DNA of 64,000 nt from CAYJAP01 sp964368425 (lineage in GTDB: Bacteria; Bacillota; Clostridia; Christensenellales; UBA1242), in contig CAYJAP010000001.1 in NCBI GenBank assembly GCA_964368425.1, positions 17,712-81,711 of the forward strand, in the 5' to 3' direction. Below are positions 9,901-17,548 of this stretch, in pieces. Numbering within the stretch: the stretch's first letter is position 1; the number at the start of each line of letters is the position of its first letter. Both the position numbers and the translations under genes were made by a program. Under the pieces are notes generated by a model. The model was not told the origin of the DNA and searched no databases. It saw nothing but the letters and a program-made list of their open reading frames with translations.

Positions 9901-10490
9901 ATTGTAAAGCTCTGCAAGATAGATTCGGAAATATGTACGAACAATCCCAAGATTTGATCAAAGCAGAAGCGGATTTGAAGAAAATTATCAAAGATCTTGC
10001 GAACGAAATGGTTTCACGTTTCGAAGCTGAGTTTAATAAAATAAACGAAAACTTTGGTAAGGTGTTTAAAGAGTTATTTGGTGGCGGAACAGCCAAGCTA
10101 CAACTGTTAAAGAGCGATGACGTTCTGGAAGCAGGGGTAGATATTATTGCTGAACCTCCGGGCAAGAAGCTGAGCAACATAACGCTATTAAGTGGTGGGG
10201 AAAAAGCATTGACCGCAATAGCCATACTGTTCGCGATACTACGTCTAAAACCTATGCCATTCTGTCTGCTAGACGAGATAGAAGCACCGCTTGATGAAGC
10301 CAATGTAGGAAGGTTTGCAAAGTACTTACAAAGGTATTCTCACGAGACTCAGTTTGTGGTTATAACACACAAGAAAACGACGATGGAGCATGCGGATACT
10401 TTGTATGGTGTTACAATGGAAGAGAAAGGAGTTAGTAAAATAGTTTCTGTTAAGTTGTCTGATGCAATAAAAAATAGCGAGGAGAAGTAA
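6918..10490 (+). CDS. smc: Chromosome partition protein SMC
   Basis: 1190-aa structural-maintenance-of-chromosomes ATPase, the core of bacterial condensin. Walker A is GPNGCGKS (residues 31-38), followed by GEQSSKTLRG. Two long coiled coils flank a hinge at about residues 510-640. The C-terminal head has LLSGGEKALTAIAILFAI near residue 1090 and Walker B CLLDEIEAPLD. A TTG start at 6918 is chosen because CGGAGG lies 6 nt upstream and the product then begins MNLKQVEVIGFKSF, as expected. It overlaps ftsY by one base. Its kleisin partners scpA and scpB are at 57364-58880. Confidence 0.97.
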   Translation: MNLKQVEVIGFKSFADLTKLTFDSGITAIVGPNGCGKSNVADAVRWVLGEQSSKTLRGTNMQDVIFKGTEKRKSLSFCEVSLLFDNSNKIFKTEFQELLITRKLFRSGESEYMINRESCRLKDIIDLLHDSGIGKSGYSIIGQGKIDEIISSKPEDRRAIFEEAAGIAKSKFKKLEAERKLERTQGNLTRITDIIAEIERQLIPLQQQSDIAKKYLDLKEQLKLQEVNTYIYQHDYASSYKEEISYKISQLVKELNEKQKELDMVIQGYNQSFDKINNIDEGIAELRDRVLFITVGLEKKAGESNLLREKIKNCETEKDRYASIISRNTTVADKSSQTLKDKAQEKKDKSEELSVLQNRLAEISTAYERINKELQSNESEAQEAQLKIYESLSKLGDVKAQISALNSETNTYTTQLAEIQESLKTSMVRLQDYSDKLKTSKDNLTRSLEKVVSCKKKLEELSVKQSAKMAELKEVEIKINTTNNNLITLKHRKKMLEDMQREYEGYFGSVKRLLTDAESNRELKSKIVGVLATLIKVPKKYETAIEMALGSAVQNIVTHTDSGAKDLVEYLKRKEYGRATFLPINSVRSRYLDGYHNQSLKIAGVLGVASELISYDKNIENIVSNLLATTVICDDLNSAIAVAKESKYSFRIVTLDGDIINPQGSITGGSKKAQITNLLSRESNINEAQKMVDKLESENVSLRRLQEELVFTVNKLTTGIKSETELLREAEIGYATENERCDKLTQIVADLESEVNTLESNKAKVKQILNSIQVEQEKIAILQENYAVESNISIENTEFVSLKQKREEYSEALTELKVQIVQIETFLHNVDMELFRLEEEISTAQTVLAETQQHYDNNENILKALKEIDLGKSDDSAGTEIEELNEAKAKLASLDEYKHQLQVNLRKLEEDRMALGAVVNRLQDKKYQEELNLTKVDTDIETMQERIWSEYELTYSSAQDYKVENFNIKTGLTSINKLKKEILSLGNVNVNAIEDCKALQDRFGNMYEQSQDLIKAEADLKKIIKDLANEMVSRFEAEFNKINENFGKVFKELFGGGTAKLQLLKSDDVLEAGVDIIAEPPGKKLSNITLLSGGEKALTAIAILFAILRLKPMPFCLLDEIEAPLDEANVGRFAKYLQRYSHETQFVVITHKKTTMEHADTLYGVTMEEKGVSKIVSVKLSDAIKNSEEK

Positions 10491-11386
10491 TGGGTTTATT
10501 TTCAAAGATAGTACATGGTTTGAAAAAGACAAAAGAATCTATCTCAACCAAACTTAATAGCATCTTTCACGGTGAGTTAGACGACGAATTTTATGATGAC
10601 CTTGAATTTGCTCTGGTGTCTTCTGACATAGGTGCGAAAGCTTCACAGGAGCTTATAGAGTATATCAAACAGCGTGCCAAGAAAGATAAAATTAAGTCCG
10701 CCGACAAGGCTCGCGAGTATCTGCGTGATGCAATGATAGAGATGTTAGACATCGATAATGTAAGCGAAAAGGCTCCTTGTTTGATAACGTTTATAGGTGT
10801 AAATGGAGTAGGTAAAACAACTACAATAGGGAAGTTTGCACATAATCGAGTTTCTCAGAAACAGTCCGTGTTGATGGTTGCGGCAGACACGTTTAGAGCA
10901 GCGGCAACTGAGCAGTTACAGACATGGGCAGACCGTTCTAAATCTCGTATAGTTAAATACGCACAAGGGGCTGATCCTAGTGCTGTGGTGTATGACGGTA
11001 TCGCCTCTGCGTTAGCGAAAAAAGAGAGTTTTGTCTTGGTTGACACTGCTGGGCGGTTGCACAATAAAGTAAATTTAATGGAAGAGCTAAAGAAGATGTC
11101 CAAGATCATCGATAGAGAGTGGGTTGCTAAGGGCAACCAATATCTCAACTATCTGGTGATAGACGCCACAGTCGGTCAAAACGCTCTTTCTCAAGTGGAA
11201 GCTTTTAACGAAATCTGTCCTATTGACGGCATTATCCTTACTAAGATTGACGGTACTTCAAAGGGCGGGATTATACTTGCTATAGCCAAAGAGTTCGGTA
11301 TACCAATAAAATATATCGGCGTAGGAGAGGGCATAGACGATTTACAACCATTTGATGCAAAAACTTTTGTGCAAGAAATAATATAA
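10490..11386 (+). CDS. ftsY: Signal recognition particle receptor FtsY
   Basis: 298-aa SRP-receptor GTPase with the NG domain and almost no acidic A domain, as in many Gram-positives. G1 is GVNGVGKTTTIGKFA, DTAGR is the G3 region, and TKIDGTSKGG is the G4/closing loop. The start overlaps the smc stop (TAATG), implying translational coupling. It works with Ffh, encoded 400 nt downstream, to dock ribosome-nascent chains at the membrane. Confidence 0.97.
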   Translation: MGLFSKIVHGLKKTKESISTKLNSIFHGELDDEFYDDLEFALVSSDIGAKASQELIEYIKQRAKKDKIKSADKAREYLRDAMIEMLDIDNVSEKAPCLITFIGVNGVGKTTTIGKFAHNRVSQKQSVLMVAADTFRAAATEQLQTWADRSKSRIVKYAQGADPSAVVYDGIASALAKKESFVLVDTAGRLHNKVNLMEELKKMSKIIDREWVAKGNQYLNYLVIDATVGQNALSQVEAFNEICPIDGIILTKIDGTSKGGIILAIAKEFGIPIKYIGVGEGIDDLQPFDAKTFVQEII

Positions 11387-11392
11387 AATTTA

Positions 11393-11421
11393 TTGACAAT
11401 AATATATAGGTGTAATATAAT
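11393..11421 (+). promoter_or_regulatory. Consensus sigma-A promoter for ylxM-ffh
   Basis: TTGACA (11393-11398), exactly 17 nt, TATAAT (11416-11421): a full-consensus promoter and the strongest read in this window. Start expected near 11428. Confidence 0.9.
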
Positions 11422-11422
11422 G

Positions 11423-11448
11423 TGTGTAAAGTAAAAAAGCTTTACACA
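11423..11448. promoter_or_regulatory. Perfect inverted repeat across the ylxM start site (operator candidate)
   Basis: TGTGTAAAG (11423-11431) and CTTTACACA (11440-11448) form a perfect 9-bp inverted repeat with an 8-nt gap. It starts one base after the -10 and spans the predicted +1. The half-site spacing (17 bp centre to centre) is under two helical turns. As the transcript would begin inside the left arm, a DNA operator fits better than an RNA attenuator. Confidence 0.55.
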
Positions 11449-11467
11449 TGTTTTTTAGGAGCGGAGA

Positions 11468-11791
11468 GTGAGTATAGAGAATAACATTGAAATATGTACA
11501 CTGTTTGATACCTATGGAAATCTCTTAACAAACAGACAGCAAGAAGTTATAAAAGATTACTATTTCTTTAACACCTCTTTATCTGAGATTGCAGAGATGT
11601 ACGAGATATCTCGACAGGCAGTAAGAGACATGTTGGTTAGAAGCGTATCTACTTTACAAGATACAGAAAAGAAGCTGGGATTGGTTGCACGAAATACAAA
11701 AGCAGTCGCTGAATTACAGCAGATGATAGACGGAACATCAGTAGCACAAAAGGAAAGAATAGAAAAAATCATATCTTTAATAAAGGAGTAG
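11468..11791 (+). CDS. ylxM: YlxM, SRP-associated HTH protein
   Basis: 107 aa, starting at GTG with AGGAGCGGAG upstream. It has a sigma-70 region 4-like helix-turn-helix (about residues 15-60: LTNRQQEVIKDYYFFNTSLSEIAE then YEISRQAVRDMLVRS). The family sits next to ffh in Firmicutes and is reported to modulate SRP activity. It is 3 nt from ffh. A role as its own repressor at the inverted repeat upstream is conceivable but unproven. Confidence 0.9.
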   Translation: MSIENNIEICTLFDTYGNLLTNRQQEVIKDYYFFNTSLSEIAEMYEISRQAVRDMLVRSVSTLQDTEKKLGLVARNTKAVAELQQMIDGTSVAQKERIEKIISLIKE

Positions 11792-11794
11792 TTT

Positions 11795-13114
11795 GTGGCT
11801 TTATTTAGTTCATTAAGTGAAAAATTAGGGCACGTATTCAGCAAGTTAACCAAGAAAGGAGTGCTTACTGAGTTAGAGATAAAAACTGCTATGAGAGAGA
11901 TTAGAATGGTGCTGTTAGAGGCCGACGTTAATTTCTTAGTGGTAAAAGATTTAGTTGCTAAAATTACTGAACAGTGTATGGGAGAAAGGGTATTAAAAAG
12001 TCTTACTCCGGGACAGCAAGTAATTAAAATTGTTAATGAAGAGTTAACGGCGCTAATGGGAAACACAAACAGTAAACTTGCTGTAGCGAGCAAACCGCCG
12101 ACAGTTATTCTGATGTGTGGGCTACAGGGAGCGGGTAAAACCACGCTCTGTGGAAAACTAGCTAAACATCTCAAAAAACAAGGAAAGAAACCGTTACTAG
12201 TTGCGTGCGACATTTACCGTCCAGCAGCTATCAACCAGTTGAAAGTTGTGGCAAAATCTATCGATACAGAAGTGTACGACGAAGGATTAAACGCTAAGCC
12301 TCATAAGACGGCTTCTAATGCGGTAACTTATGCGGATAAAAAGGGTTATGACACAGTTATAATTGATACTGCAGGACGTTTACACATCAACGAAGAGTTA
12401 ATGGATGAGTTGCAACAAATTAAGAAAGCAACCAAGCCGGATGAGATTTTGTTAGTTGTGGACAGTATGACAGGTCAAGACGCTGTCAATGTGGCACAAT
12501 CGTTTAACGAAAAGCTTGATGTTACGGGCGTAGTACTTACAAAGTTAGACGGGGATACTCGTGGTGGTGCGGCTCTTAGTATTAAAGCAATAACCGGTAA
12601 ACCTATAAAGTTCTGTTCGGTGGGCGAAAAGATGGACGATTTAGAGTTGTTCTATCCCGACAGAATGGCGTCACGAATCCTCAATATGGGAGATGTGCTG
12701 ACCTTGATTGAAAAGGCTCAGGATACGGTTGACAAAGAAGAGGCTATAAAGTTAGAGAAAAAGCTACGAGAAAATTCCTTTACTTTCGACGATTACCTTG
12801 TACAATTTGAGCAGTTGAAAAAGATGGGAAATATCTCAGACTTGCTATCGATGATACCGGGTGCGGGCAAGTTGAAACTTTCGGCAAATGCTATCGATGA
12901 AAACCAGATTAAGAGAAACAAGGCGATCATTCAAAGCATGACAAAAGAAGAGCGTAACAATCCTGACATGATCAAAGCAGGTAGAAGAAAAAGGATAGCT
13001 GAAGGTAGTGGTACTACGATCCAAGAAGTTAATATCCTGATAAAACAATTTTATCAATCTAAAGATTTAATAAAGATGTACAAAAATAAAAAGGGGCTTA
13101 GAATGCCTTTCTAA
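11795..13114 (+). CDS. ffh: Signal recognition particle protein Ffh (SRP54)
   Basis: 439-aa SRP GTPase. The N domain is followed by G1 GLQGAGKTTLCGKLA, DTAGRLH and TKLDGDTRGGAAL. The C-terminal M domain carries the RNA-binding GRRKRIAEGSGTTIQEVN motif and the Met-rich signal-peptide groove. The GTG start has AAAGGAG 6 nt upstream. It pairs with FtsY and the 4.5S/scRNA, which is not in this window. The operon continues into rpsP, as in B. subtilis. Confidence 0.97.
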   Translation: MALFSSLSEKLGHVFSKLTKKGVLTELEIKTAMREIRMVLLEADVNFLVVKDLVAKITEQCMGERVLKSLTPGQQVIKIVNEELTALMGNTNSKLAVASKPPTVILMCGLQGAGKTTLCGKLAKHLKKQGKKPLLVACDIYRPAAINQLKVVAKSIDTEVYDEGLNAKPHKTASNAVTYADKKGYDTVIIDTAGRLHINEELMDELQQIKKATKPDEILLVVDSMTGQDAVNVAQSFNEKLDVTGVVLTKLDGDTRGGAALSIKAITGKPIKFCSVGEKMDDLELFYPDRMASRILNMGDVLTLIEKAQDTVDKEEAIKLEKKLRENSFTFDDYLVQFEQLKKMGNISDLLSMIPGAGKLKLSANAIDENQIKRNKAIIQSMTKEERNNPDMIKAGRRKRIAEGSGTTIQEVNILIKQFYQSKDLIKMYKNKKGLRMPF

Positions 13115-13179
13115 CGTAAGTTATTACTTTCGTAACAAAACGAAGCTTAATATACAAAAATAAACAAAAGGAGAAAAAC

Positions 13180-13479
13180 ATGGCAGTAAAAATTAGATTA
13201 ACAAGATTAGGAGACAAAAAATCACCATTCTACAGAATAGTTGTTGCAGATTCAAGAGTGGCAAGAGATGGTAAAGTCATCGAAAAGCTAGGAACTTTTG
13301 ACCCTCTAAAATCACCAGCAGAGATTAAGTTAGATGTTGAAAGAGCTTCTTACTGGCTATCTACTGGAGCACAACCTACAGAAACTGCAAAAGCACTACT
13401 TGTAAAACAAGGCGTGATTGCACAATCTACAAGAAAATCTGCTCCAAAAACCGATAAAAAGAAAAAAGAAAGTAAATAG
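13180..13479 (+). CDS. rpsP: Ribosomal protein bS16
   Basis: 99-aa small-subunit protein with the canonical start [24 protein letters not shown] and a basic Lys-rich tail. It needs AAAGGAG for initiation, which is present. It heads the conserved rpsP-khpA-rimM-trmD block, 66 nt after ffh. Confidence 0.97.
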   Translation: MAVKIRLTRLGDKKSPFYRIVVADSRVARDGKVIEKLGTFDPLKSPAEIKLDVERASYWLSTGAQPTETAKALLVKQGVIAQSTRKSAPKTDKKKKESK

Positions 13480-13493
13480 TTTGGAGGTGGATG

Positions 13494-13733
13494 ATGGAAG
13501 AATTAGTAAAATTTATTGTTAAAAATATTGTGTCCAATCCTGATGATGTTAAGGTTACCAGTGAAGAGGAAAGCGAAACGGTTACACTTGTACACGTAAA
13601 TGTAAATGCCAGTGATGTCGGTAAAATTATCGGTAAAAACGGCAGAGTTGTTAGTGCTCTAAGAACTATCGTAAAATCTCTTTCTGCAAAAACAGGTAAG
13701 AGATACATACTGAAAATCGACGACAAAAAATAA
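13494..13733 (+). CDS. khpA: KH-domain RNA-binding protein KhpA (YlqC)
   Basis: 79-aa single type-II KH domain with the GKNG loop (VGKIIGKNGRVVSALRTIVK). KhpA binds small RNAs and mRNAs, usually with KhpB/Jag. Two consecutive ATGs exist; the second is preferred because GGAGG is 6 nt away rather than 3. It lies between rpsP and rimM, the usual Firmicutes position. Confidence 0.93.
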   Translation: MEELVKFIVKNIVSNPDDVKVTSEEESETVTLVHVNVNASDVGKIIGKNGRVVSALRTIVKSLSAKTGKRYILKIDDKK

Positions 13734-13746
13734 TGCTGGAGAGCTT

Positions 13747-14232
13747 ATGAGAAATATAATAGTGGGTATTGTAACTAAGCCCCACGGATTAAAGGGCGAT
13801 GTAAGGGTTAAGTTGGTAGATGTAAATACTTTAGACGGTATATCTACTGTCTTTATCGATGGTCAAAAATATACCATCGAGAAAAGCTCTTTACGTCCGA
13901 ATATCGCCATACTTAAGTTCTCAGACGTGCACTCCTATGAAGAGGCAGATATCCTCAGAAACAAGGAAATTACTACTCAAGTGGATAAAATTACACTAAC
14001 TAAAAATCAATATCTTGTTGAAGATCTACTTAATAAGAAGATTATTACAGATAGTGGCAAAGAGATAGGTAAGTTAGTTGCGATTGAGGGATTTGGTTCA
14101 GCAGACGTGTTTACTGTTATAGATAGCTCTGGCAAAGAAATATATTTTCCTTTCGCAAGAGGGATTATTAAAGAAGTCGGCGACGATATTATTATCAAAG
14201 AAAAAGTTTTCAATGAAGTTGGAGTTTATTAA
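13747..14232 (+). CDS. rimM: 16S rRNA processing protein RimM
   Basis: 161 aa. The N-terminal RimM barrel begins VGIVTKPHGLKGDVRVKLV, and the C-terminal PRC barrel includes ITDSGKEIGKLVAIEGFGSADVFTV and EIYFPFARGIIKEVG. It assists maturation of the 30S head and binds uS19. The stop overlaps the trmD start by one base (TAATG). Confidence 0.95.
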   Translation: MRNIIVGIVTKPHGLKGDVRVKLVDVNTLDGISTVFIDGQKYTIEKSSLRPNIAILKFSDVHSYEEADILRNKEITTQVDKITLTKNQYLVEDLLNKKIITDSGKEIGKLVAIEGFGSADVFTVIDSSGKEIYFPFARGIIKEVGDDIIIKEKVFNEVGVY

Positions 14233-14900
14233 TGAAAATAGATATTCTCACACTATTTCCCGAGATGTTTTCTTCGCTTAACCACAGCATTATCGGAAAA
14301 GCAATAGACAAAAACGTATTACAGTTAAACGTAACAAATATACGTGATTTTTCTGTTGAGAAACACAAGAAGGTGGATGACTACCCTTATAGCGGCGGTG
14401 CAGGTATGGTTATGATGCCGCAACCTCTATACGATGCTATCGGTAGTGTAAAAGGAAAGAATTCGTATGTGATATATCTTTCTCCTAAAGGCACAACGTT
14501 AACTCAAGATAAGGTAAAAGAGTTATCTCAAAAAGAGAATTTAGTTCTTGTCTGTGGACATTACGAGGGCATCGACGAGCGCGTAATTGAGCTGTGTATT
14601 GATGAGCAAATTAGTATAGGGGATTACGTTCTTACAGGTGGGGAGCTTCCAGCTATGGTGTTAGTAGATGCTGTGAGCAGGTACATACCAGGCGTTCTTG
14701 GTAATAGCGAAAGTGCAGTTGATGAGAGTTTTAGTGACGGCTTGTTGGAGTACCCTTTATACACTAGACCACAGGAGTTTAGAGGTATGAAGGTTCCAGA
14801 CGTGTTGATATCTGGTAACCACAAAGAAATAGAAAAGTGGAAGAAAAAAAACAAAGAAAAAGAAACAAAAAAATATCGACCTGATTTATTATCGTATTAG
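14232..14900 (+). CDS. trmD: tRNA (guanine-37-N1)-methyltransferase TrmD
   Basis: 222-aa SPOUT enzyme that methylates G37 of tRNAs to prevent +1 frameshifting. Seen: IDILTLFPEMFSSLNHSIIGKA, DDYPYSGGAGMVMMPQP, the trefoil-knot segments VIYLSPKGTTL and LVCGHYEGIDERV, and IGDYVLTGGELPA. It is coupled to rimM by a one-base overlap. Confidence 0.97.
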   Translation: MKIDILTLFPEMFSSLNHSIIGKAIDKNVLQLNVTNIRDFSVEKHKKVDDYPYSGGAGMVMMPQPLYDAIGSVKGKNSYVIYLSPKGTTLTQDKVKELSQKENLVLVCGHYEGIDERVIELCIDEQISIGDYVLTGGELPAMVLVDAVSRYIPGVLGNSESAVDESFSDGLLEYPLYTRPQEFRGMKVPDVLISGNHKEIEKWKKKNKEKETKKYRPDLLSY

Positions 14901-14915
14901 GTGAAAGGAGGGTTT

Positions 14916-15812
14916 ATGGTTATCCAATGGTTTCCGGGGCATATGCATAAAGCATTAAAGTTGATGGAGAATGAACTAAAGATTGTTGACATAATAATCT
15001 ACGTGTTGGATAGTAGAGCCCCTTTTTCTTGCTCAAATCCAAAGTTGAACGAGCTTGCTAAAGACAAGCAGGTGGTTTATATTTTTAATAAAAGCGACTT
15101 GGCGGACAACAAAAAGGTGGACGAGTGGATATCTTTCTTTTCTAAAAAAGGAAAGTGTATCAAGATTAATAGTATACAGAGTGGTACGGGAAAGAAGGTA
15201 GAGGAAGCGATCGCGACGGCAGCGTCGGCAAAAGTTGAACGGCTTAAAAATAAGAACGTGAATGCGACGCTAAGAGGGATGGTTATTGGAGTTCCGAATT
15301 GTGGTAAAAGTACGTTGATAAATAACTTAACGAACAAAGGTAAAACGCAGACGGGCAACAAGCCGGGTGTGACGAGAGGAAAACAGTGGATAAAACTCCC
15401 TAGCGGTATAGAGGTTGTCGACACTCCAGGAACGTTATGGCCAGCTTTTACTAATTCTAAAGTTGCTAAACATCTTGCTTACATAGGGTCTATAAAAGAC
15501 GAAGTGTTAGATATTTACACTCTAAGTTTGGAGTTTCTGACAGACATTAATATCATGTATCCCGGCATTCTGGAAAACAAGTACAAGATTACAATTTCGC
15601 CAGAGGATATGTCGCTGGATATACTAGGCAAAATATGTAAATCCAGAGGGTTTTTACTGAAGAAAGGAGAACTGGATTACGAACGAGGAAGTTATGCTGT
15701 AATTACCGATTTCAGACAAGGTAAACTGGGAAGAATTACCTTAGATGACGTGAAACAAATGGACTCCCTGGCGGTTAAAGATAATATAAGAGAGAAATAT
15801 GAAGAAAGATAA
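14916..15812 (+). CDS. rbgA: Ribosome biogenesis GTPase RbgA (YlqF)
   Basis: 298-aa circularly permuted GTPase: G4 (NKSD) precedes G1 GVPNCGKSTLINNL and G3 DTPGTLWP. The N-terminal VIQWFPGHMHKALK is diagnostic. RbgA acts late in 50S assembly (uL16 incorporation). The ATG at 14916 with AAAGGAGGG upstream is preferred over the in-frame GTG at 14901, which overlaps that site. The C-terminal ANTAR-like region is present. It overlaps rnhB by 14 nt. Confidence 0.95.
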   Translation: MVIQWFPGHMHKALKLMENELKIVDIIIYVLDSRAPFSCSNPKLNELAKDKQVVYIFNKSDLADNKKVDEWISFFSKKGKCIKINSIQSGTGKKVEEAIATAASAKVERLKNKNVNATLRGMVIGVPNCGKSTLINNLTNKGKTQTGNKPGVTRGKQWIKLPSGIEVVDTPGTLWPAFTNSKVAKHLAYIGSIKDEVLDIYTLSLEFLTDINIMYPGILENKYKITISPEDMSLDILGKICKSRGFLLKKGELDYERGSYAVITDFRQGKLGRITLDDVKQMDSLAVKDNIREKYEER

Positions 15813-16413
15813 AAAAGATATGTTTTCTTTTGAAAATAAATACACAGGACAGGGGTGCAAAAGTATCGCTGGTATCGATGAAGCGGGAAGAGGGCCATTG
15901 GCAGGTCCTGTTTGTTGTGCTTGTGTAATCATGCCGTTGGACGAAGAGAATATTGTTCAGGGGATAGATGACAGTAAAAAGTTAACCGAGAAAAAAAGAG
16001 AGCAGCTCTTTGGTGAGATAATTTCAAAGGCTATTGCTTATGAGATAGTTTTTGTTGATGAAAAGGTTATTGATAGAATTAACATTTTACAGGCGACAAA
16101 AGAGGGGATGTTACAGGCGTTACGTCAGCTCAAGATATCTCCCGATATGGTGTTCGTTGACGCTGTAAGACTACCTGTAGATAACGCTGTAGCCATAGTA
16201 CATGGTGACGCGGTTAGTTATAATATCGCTGCAGCATCTATACTGGCGAAGGTTTCGAGAGATAGATATATATCTGGAGTGAGTGAGAAATATCCGCAAT
16301 ACAACTTTGCTAAGCACAAAGGATATGGCACAAGAGAGCATATTGAGGCACTGAAAAAATACGGCAAATGCGACATTCATAGAGATACTTTTATAAGAAA
16401 ATTTATAAGTTAG
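15799..16413 (+). CDS. rnhB: Ribonuclease HII
   Basis: 204-aa RNase HII removing RNA from RNA-DNA hybrids and misincorporated ribonucleotides. The DE motif lies in AGIDEAGRGPLAGPVCCA. GDAVSYNIAAASILAKVSRDR and FAKHKGYGTREHIEAL complete the family pattern. It starts inside the end of rbgA, as in B. subtilis. Confidence 0.96.
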   Translation: MKKDKKDMFSFENKYTGQGCKSIAGIDEAGRGPLAGPVCCACVIMPLDEENIVQGIDDSKKLTEKKREQLFGEIISKAIAYEIVFVDEKVIDRINILQATKEGMLQALRQLKISPDMVFVDAVRLPVDNAVAIVHGDAVSYNIAAASILAKVSRDRYISGVSEKYPQYNFAKHKGYGTREHIEALKKYGKCDIHRDTFIRKFIS

Positions 16414-16422
16414 AGAGGAGCG

Positions 16423-16758
16423 ATGAATAAGGCTGAAGGTGTAAAGGGCGAAGTTATTGCTAGCAAGTATTTGAAGAAAAACAAATACAAGATTCTCTCT
16501 ACCAACTACACTTGTAAACTGGGTGAGATAGACATCGTTGCTGAGAAAAGAGGCGTAGTAGTTTTCATCGAAGTTAAGTTAAGAAATTCTCTGCGGTTCG
16601 GACATCCAAGAGAGGCTGTGACTACACATAAACAAAAAAAGATTCGCATGGTAGCCCAGCTCTTTTTATTAGAACGTAAATTGAATAATAGTAGTATTCG
16701 CTTTGATGTAATAGATATTTTAGGAGAAAATATAACTCATATAGAAAATGCTTTTTGA
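16423..16758 (+). CDS. yraN: YraN family endonuclease-like protein (UPF0102)
   Basis: 111 aa. It shows the Holliday-junction-resolvase-like core: KGEVIASKYLKKNKYKIL, then LGEIDIVAEKRGVVVFIEVKLR, where Asp, Glu and Lys are the expected PD-(D/E)xK residues. The function is not established. It follows rnhB by 9 nt, a conserved pairing, and ends the ffh-rpsP operon. Confidence 0.9.
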   Translation: MNKAEGVKGEVIASKYLKKNKYKILSTNYTCKLGEIDIVAEKRGVVVFIEVKLRNSLRFGHPREAVTTHKQKKIRMVAQLFLLERKLNNSSIRFDVIDILGENITHIENAF

Positions 16759-16927
16759 TGTAAACGCTCATGTGTTTTCATAGGTACAAGCATAACTTTT
16801 GATAAAATACATAAAATGATATTGAACGATTATACCCTTTTTAAAGCTAGGTTGTGCCAGTTATATATTCGTTATTGTCATAAAAGTCTTAAAAATGATA
16901 AAAAATCATTCAAATTTTAAATTTTAG

Positions 16928-16956
16928 TTGCAATTTTTTTACTACTATGATAATAT
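16928..16956 (+). promoter_or_regulatory. Sigma-A promoter for rplS
   Basis: TTGCAA (16928-16933), 17 nt, TAATAT (16951-16956) with an extended -10 TGA. The 170 nt between yraN and this promoter holds only AT-rich sequence, including a small AATGAT/ATCATT hairpin without a T-run. I see no gene there. Confidence 0.7.
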
Positions 16957-16961
16957 ACGGT

Positions 16962-17032
16962 ATGACTTCGGACGGTCCTCTGTACATGTGTGATGCATGA
17001 ACGTCTAGTTGATATATTTAGGAGGTTAAGTC
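16962..17032 (+). promoter_or_regulatory. Structured rplS leader (candidate L19 leader)
   Basis: The 5' leader from about 16962 can form GACG (16971-16974) with CGTC (17002-17005) enclosing CATG/CATG (16985-16988 with 16996-16999), and ends in AGGAGG. Position and size fit the Firmicutes L19 leader element; the family match was not computed. Confidence 0.45.
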
Positions 17033-17410
17033 ATGAATCTGATCGATGCTATAGAGAGAGAAAATCTAAAACCAGAAGTTCCTAATTTTAACGTTGGAGA
17101 TACTGTAAAAGTATTTATCAAAGTTGTAGAAGGAGCTAAGGAAAGAATTCAGGCGTTTGAAGGTGTTGTTATTGCTAGACGTAGTGCTAGTATAAGAGAG
17201 ACTTTCACAGTTCGTAGAATTTCTTTTGGTATTGGAGTGGAGAAAACTTTCCCATTACATTCACCAAGAATTGATCGCATAGAGTTGGTTAAGAAAGGAA
17301 AAGTAAGACGTGCTAAACTGTATTACATTAGAGACCTTTCTGGAAAAGCTGCTAAGATTAAAGAAAAAATCACAGTCGCTCCAGCCAAGAAAAAACAAGA
17401 AGCTAAATAG
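17033..17410 (+). CDS. rplS: Ribosomal protein bL19
   Basis: 125 aa. The core is standard: [56 protein letters not shown] and [13 protein letters not shown]. It sits at the 30S-50S interface. In B. subtilis rplS follows trmD; here rbgA, rnhB and yraN intervene and it has its own promoter. TTTAGGAGG is the binding site. Confidence 0.97.
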   Translation: MNLIDAIERENLKPEVPNFNVGDTVKVFIKVVEGAKERIQAFEGVVIARRSASIRETFTVRRISFGIGVEKTFPLHSPRIDRIELVKKGKVRRAKLYYIRDLSGKAAKIKEKITVAPAKKKQEAK

Positions 17411-17417
17411 CAAGCGA

Positions 17418-17444
17418 GAACTACTCATATCGAGTGGTTTTTTT
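17418..17444 (+). terminator. rplS terminator
   Basis: ACTACTC/GAGTGGT stem (17420-17426 with 17432-17438, one wobble), 5-nt loop, seven T. Confidence 0.85.
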
Positions 17445-17497
17445 ATCGCCACGATTAATTTTAATTATAAGTTATATAAATAGCAATAAGTATTTGT

Positions 17498-17526
17498 TTG
17501 TGTTTTTTATAATTTCTGCGTATAAT
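17498..17526 (+). promoter_or_regulatory. Sigma-A promoter for yifB-dprA-topA
   Basis: TTGTGT (17498-17503), 17 nt, TATAAT (17521-17526). Confidence 0.7.
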
Positions 17527-17548
17527 GACAGTGTATCAAGGGGTAGAA

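Noticed and set aside
11423..11456. Terminator/attenuator upstream of ylxM (inverted repeat followed by T6)
   Set aside because: The predicted transcription start lies inside the left arm, so the full hairpin would not be transcribed; an operator explains it better.
16905..16925. AATGAT/ATCATT hairpin as a yraN terminator
   Set aside because: Short AT-only stem without a T-run; not convincing.
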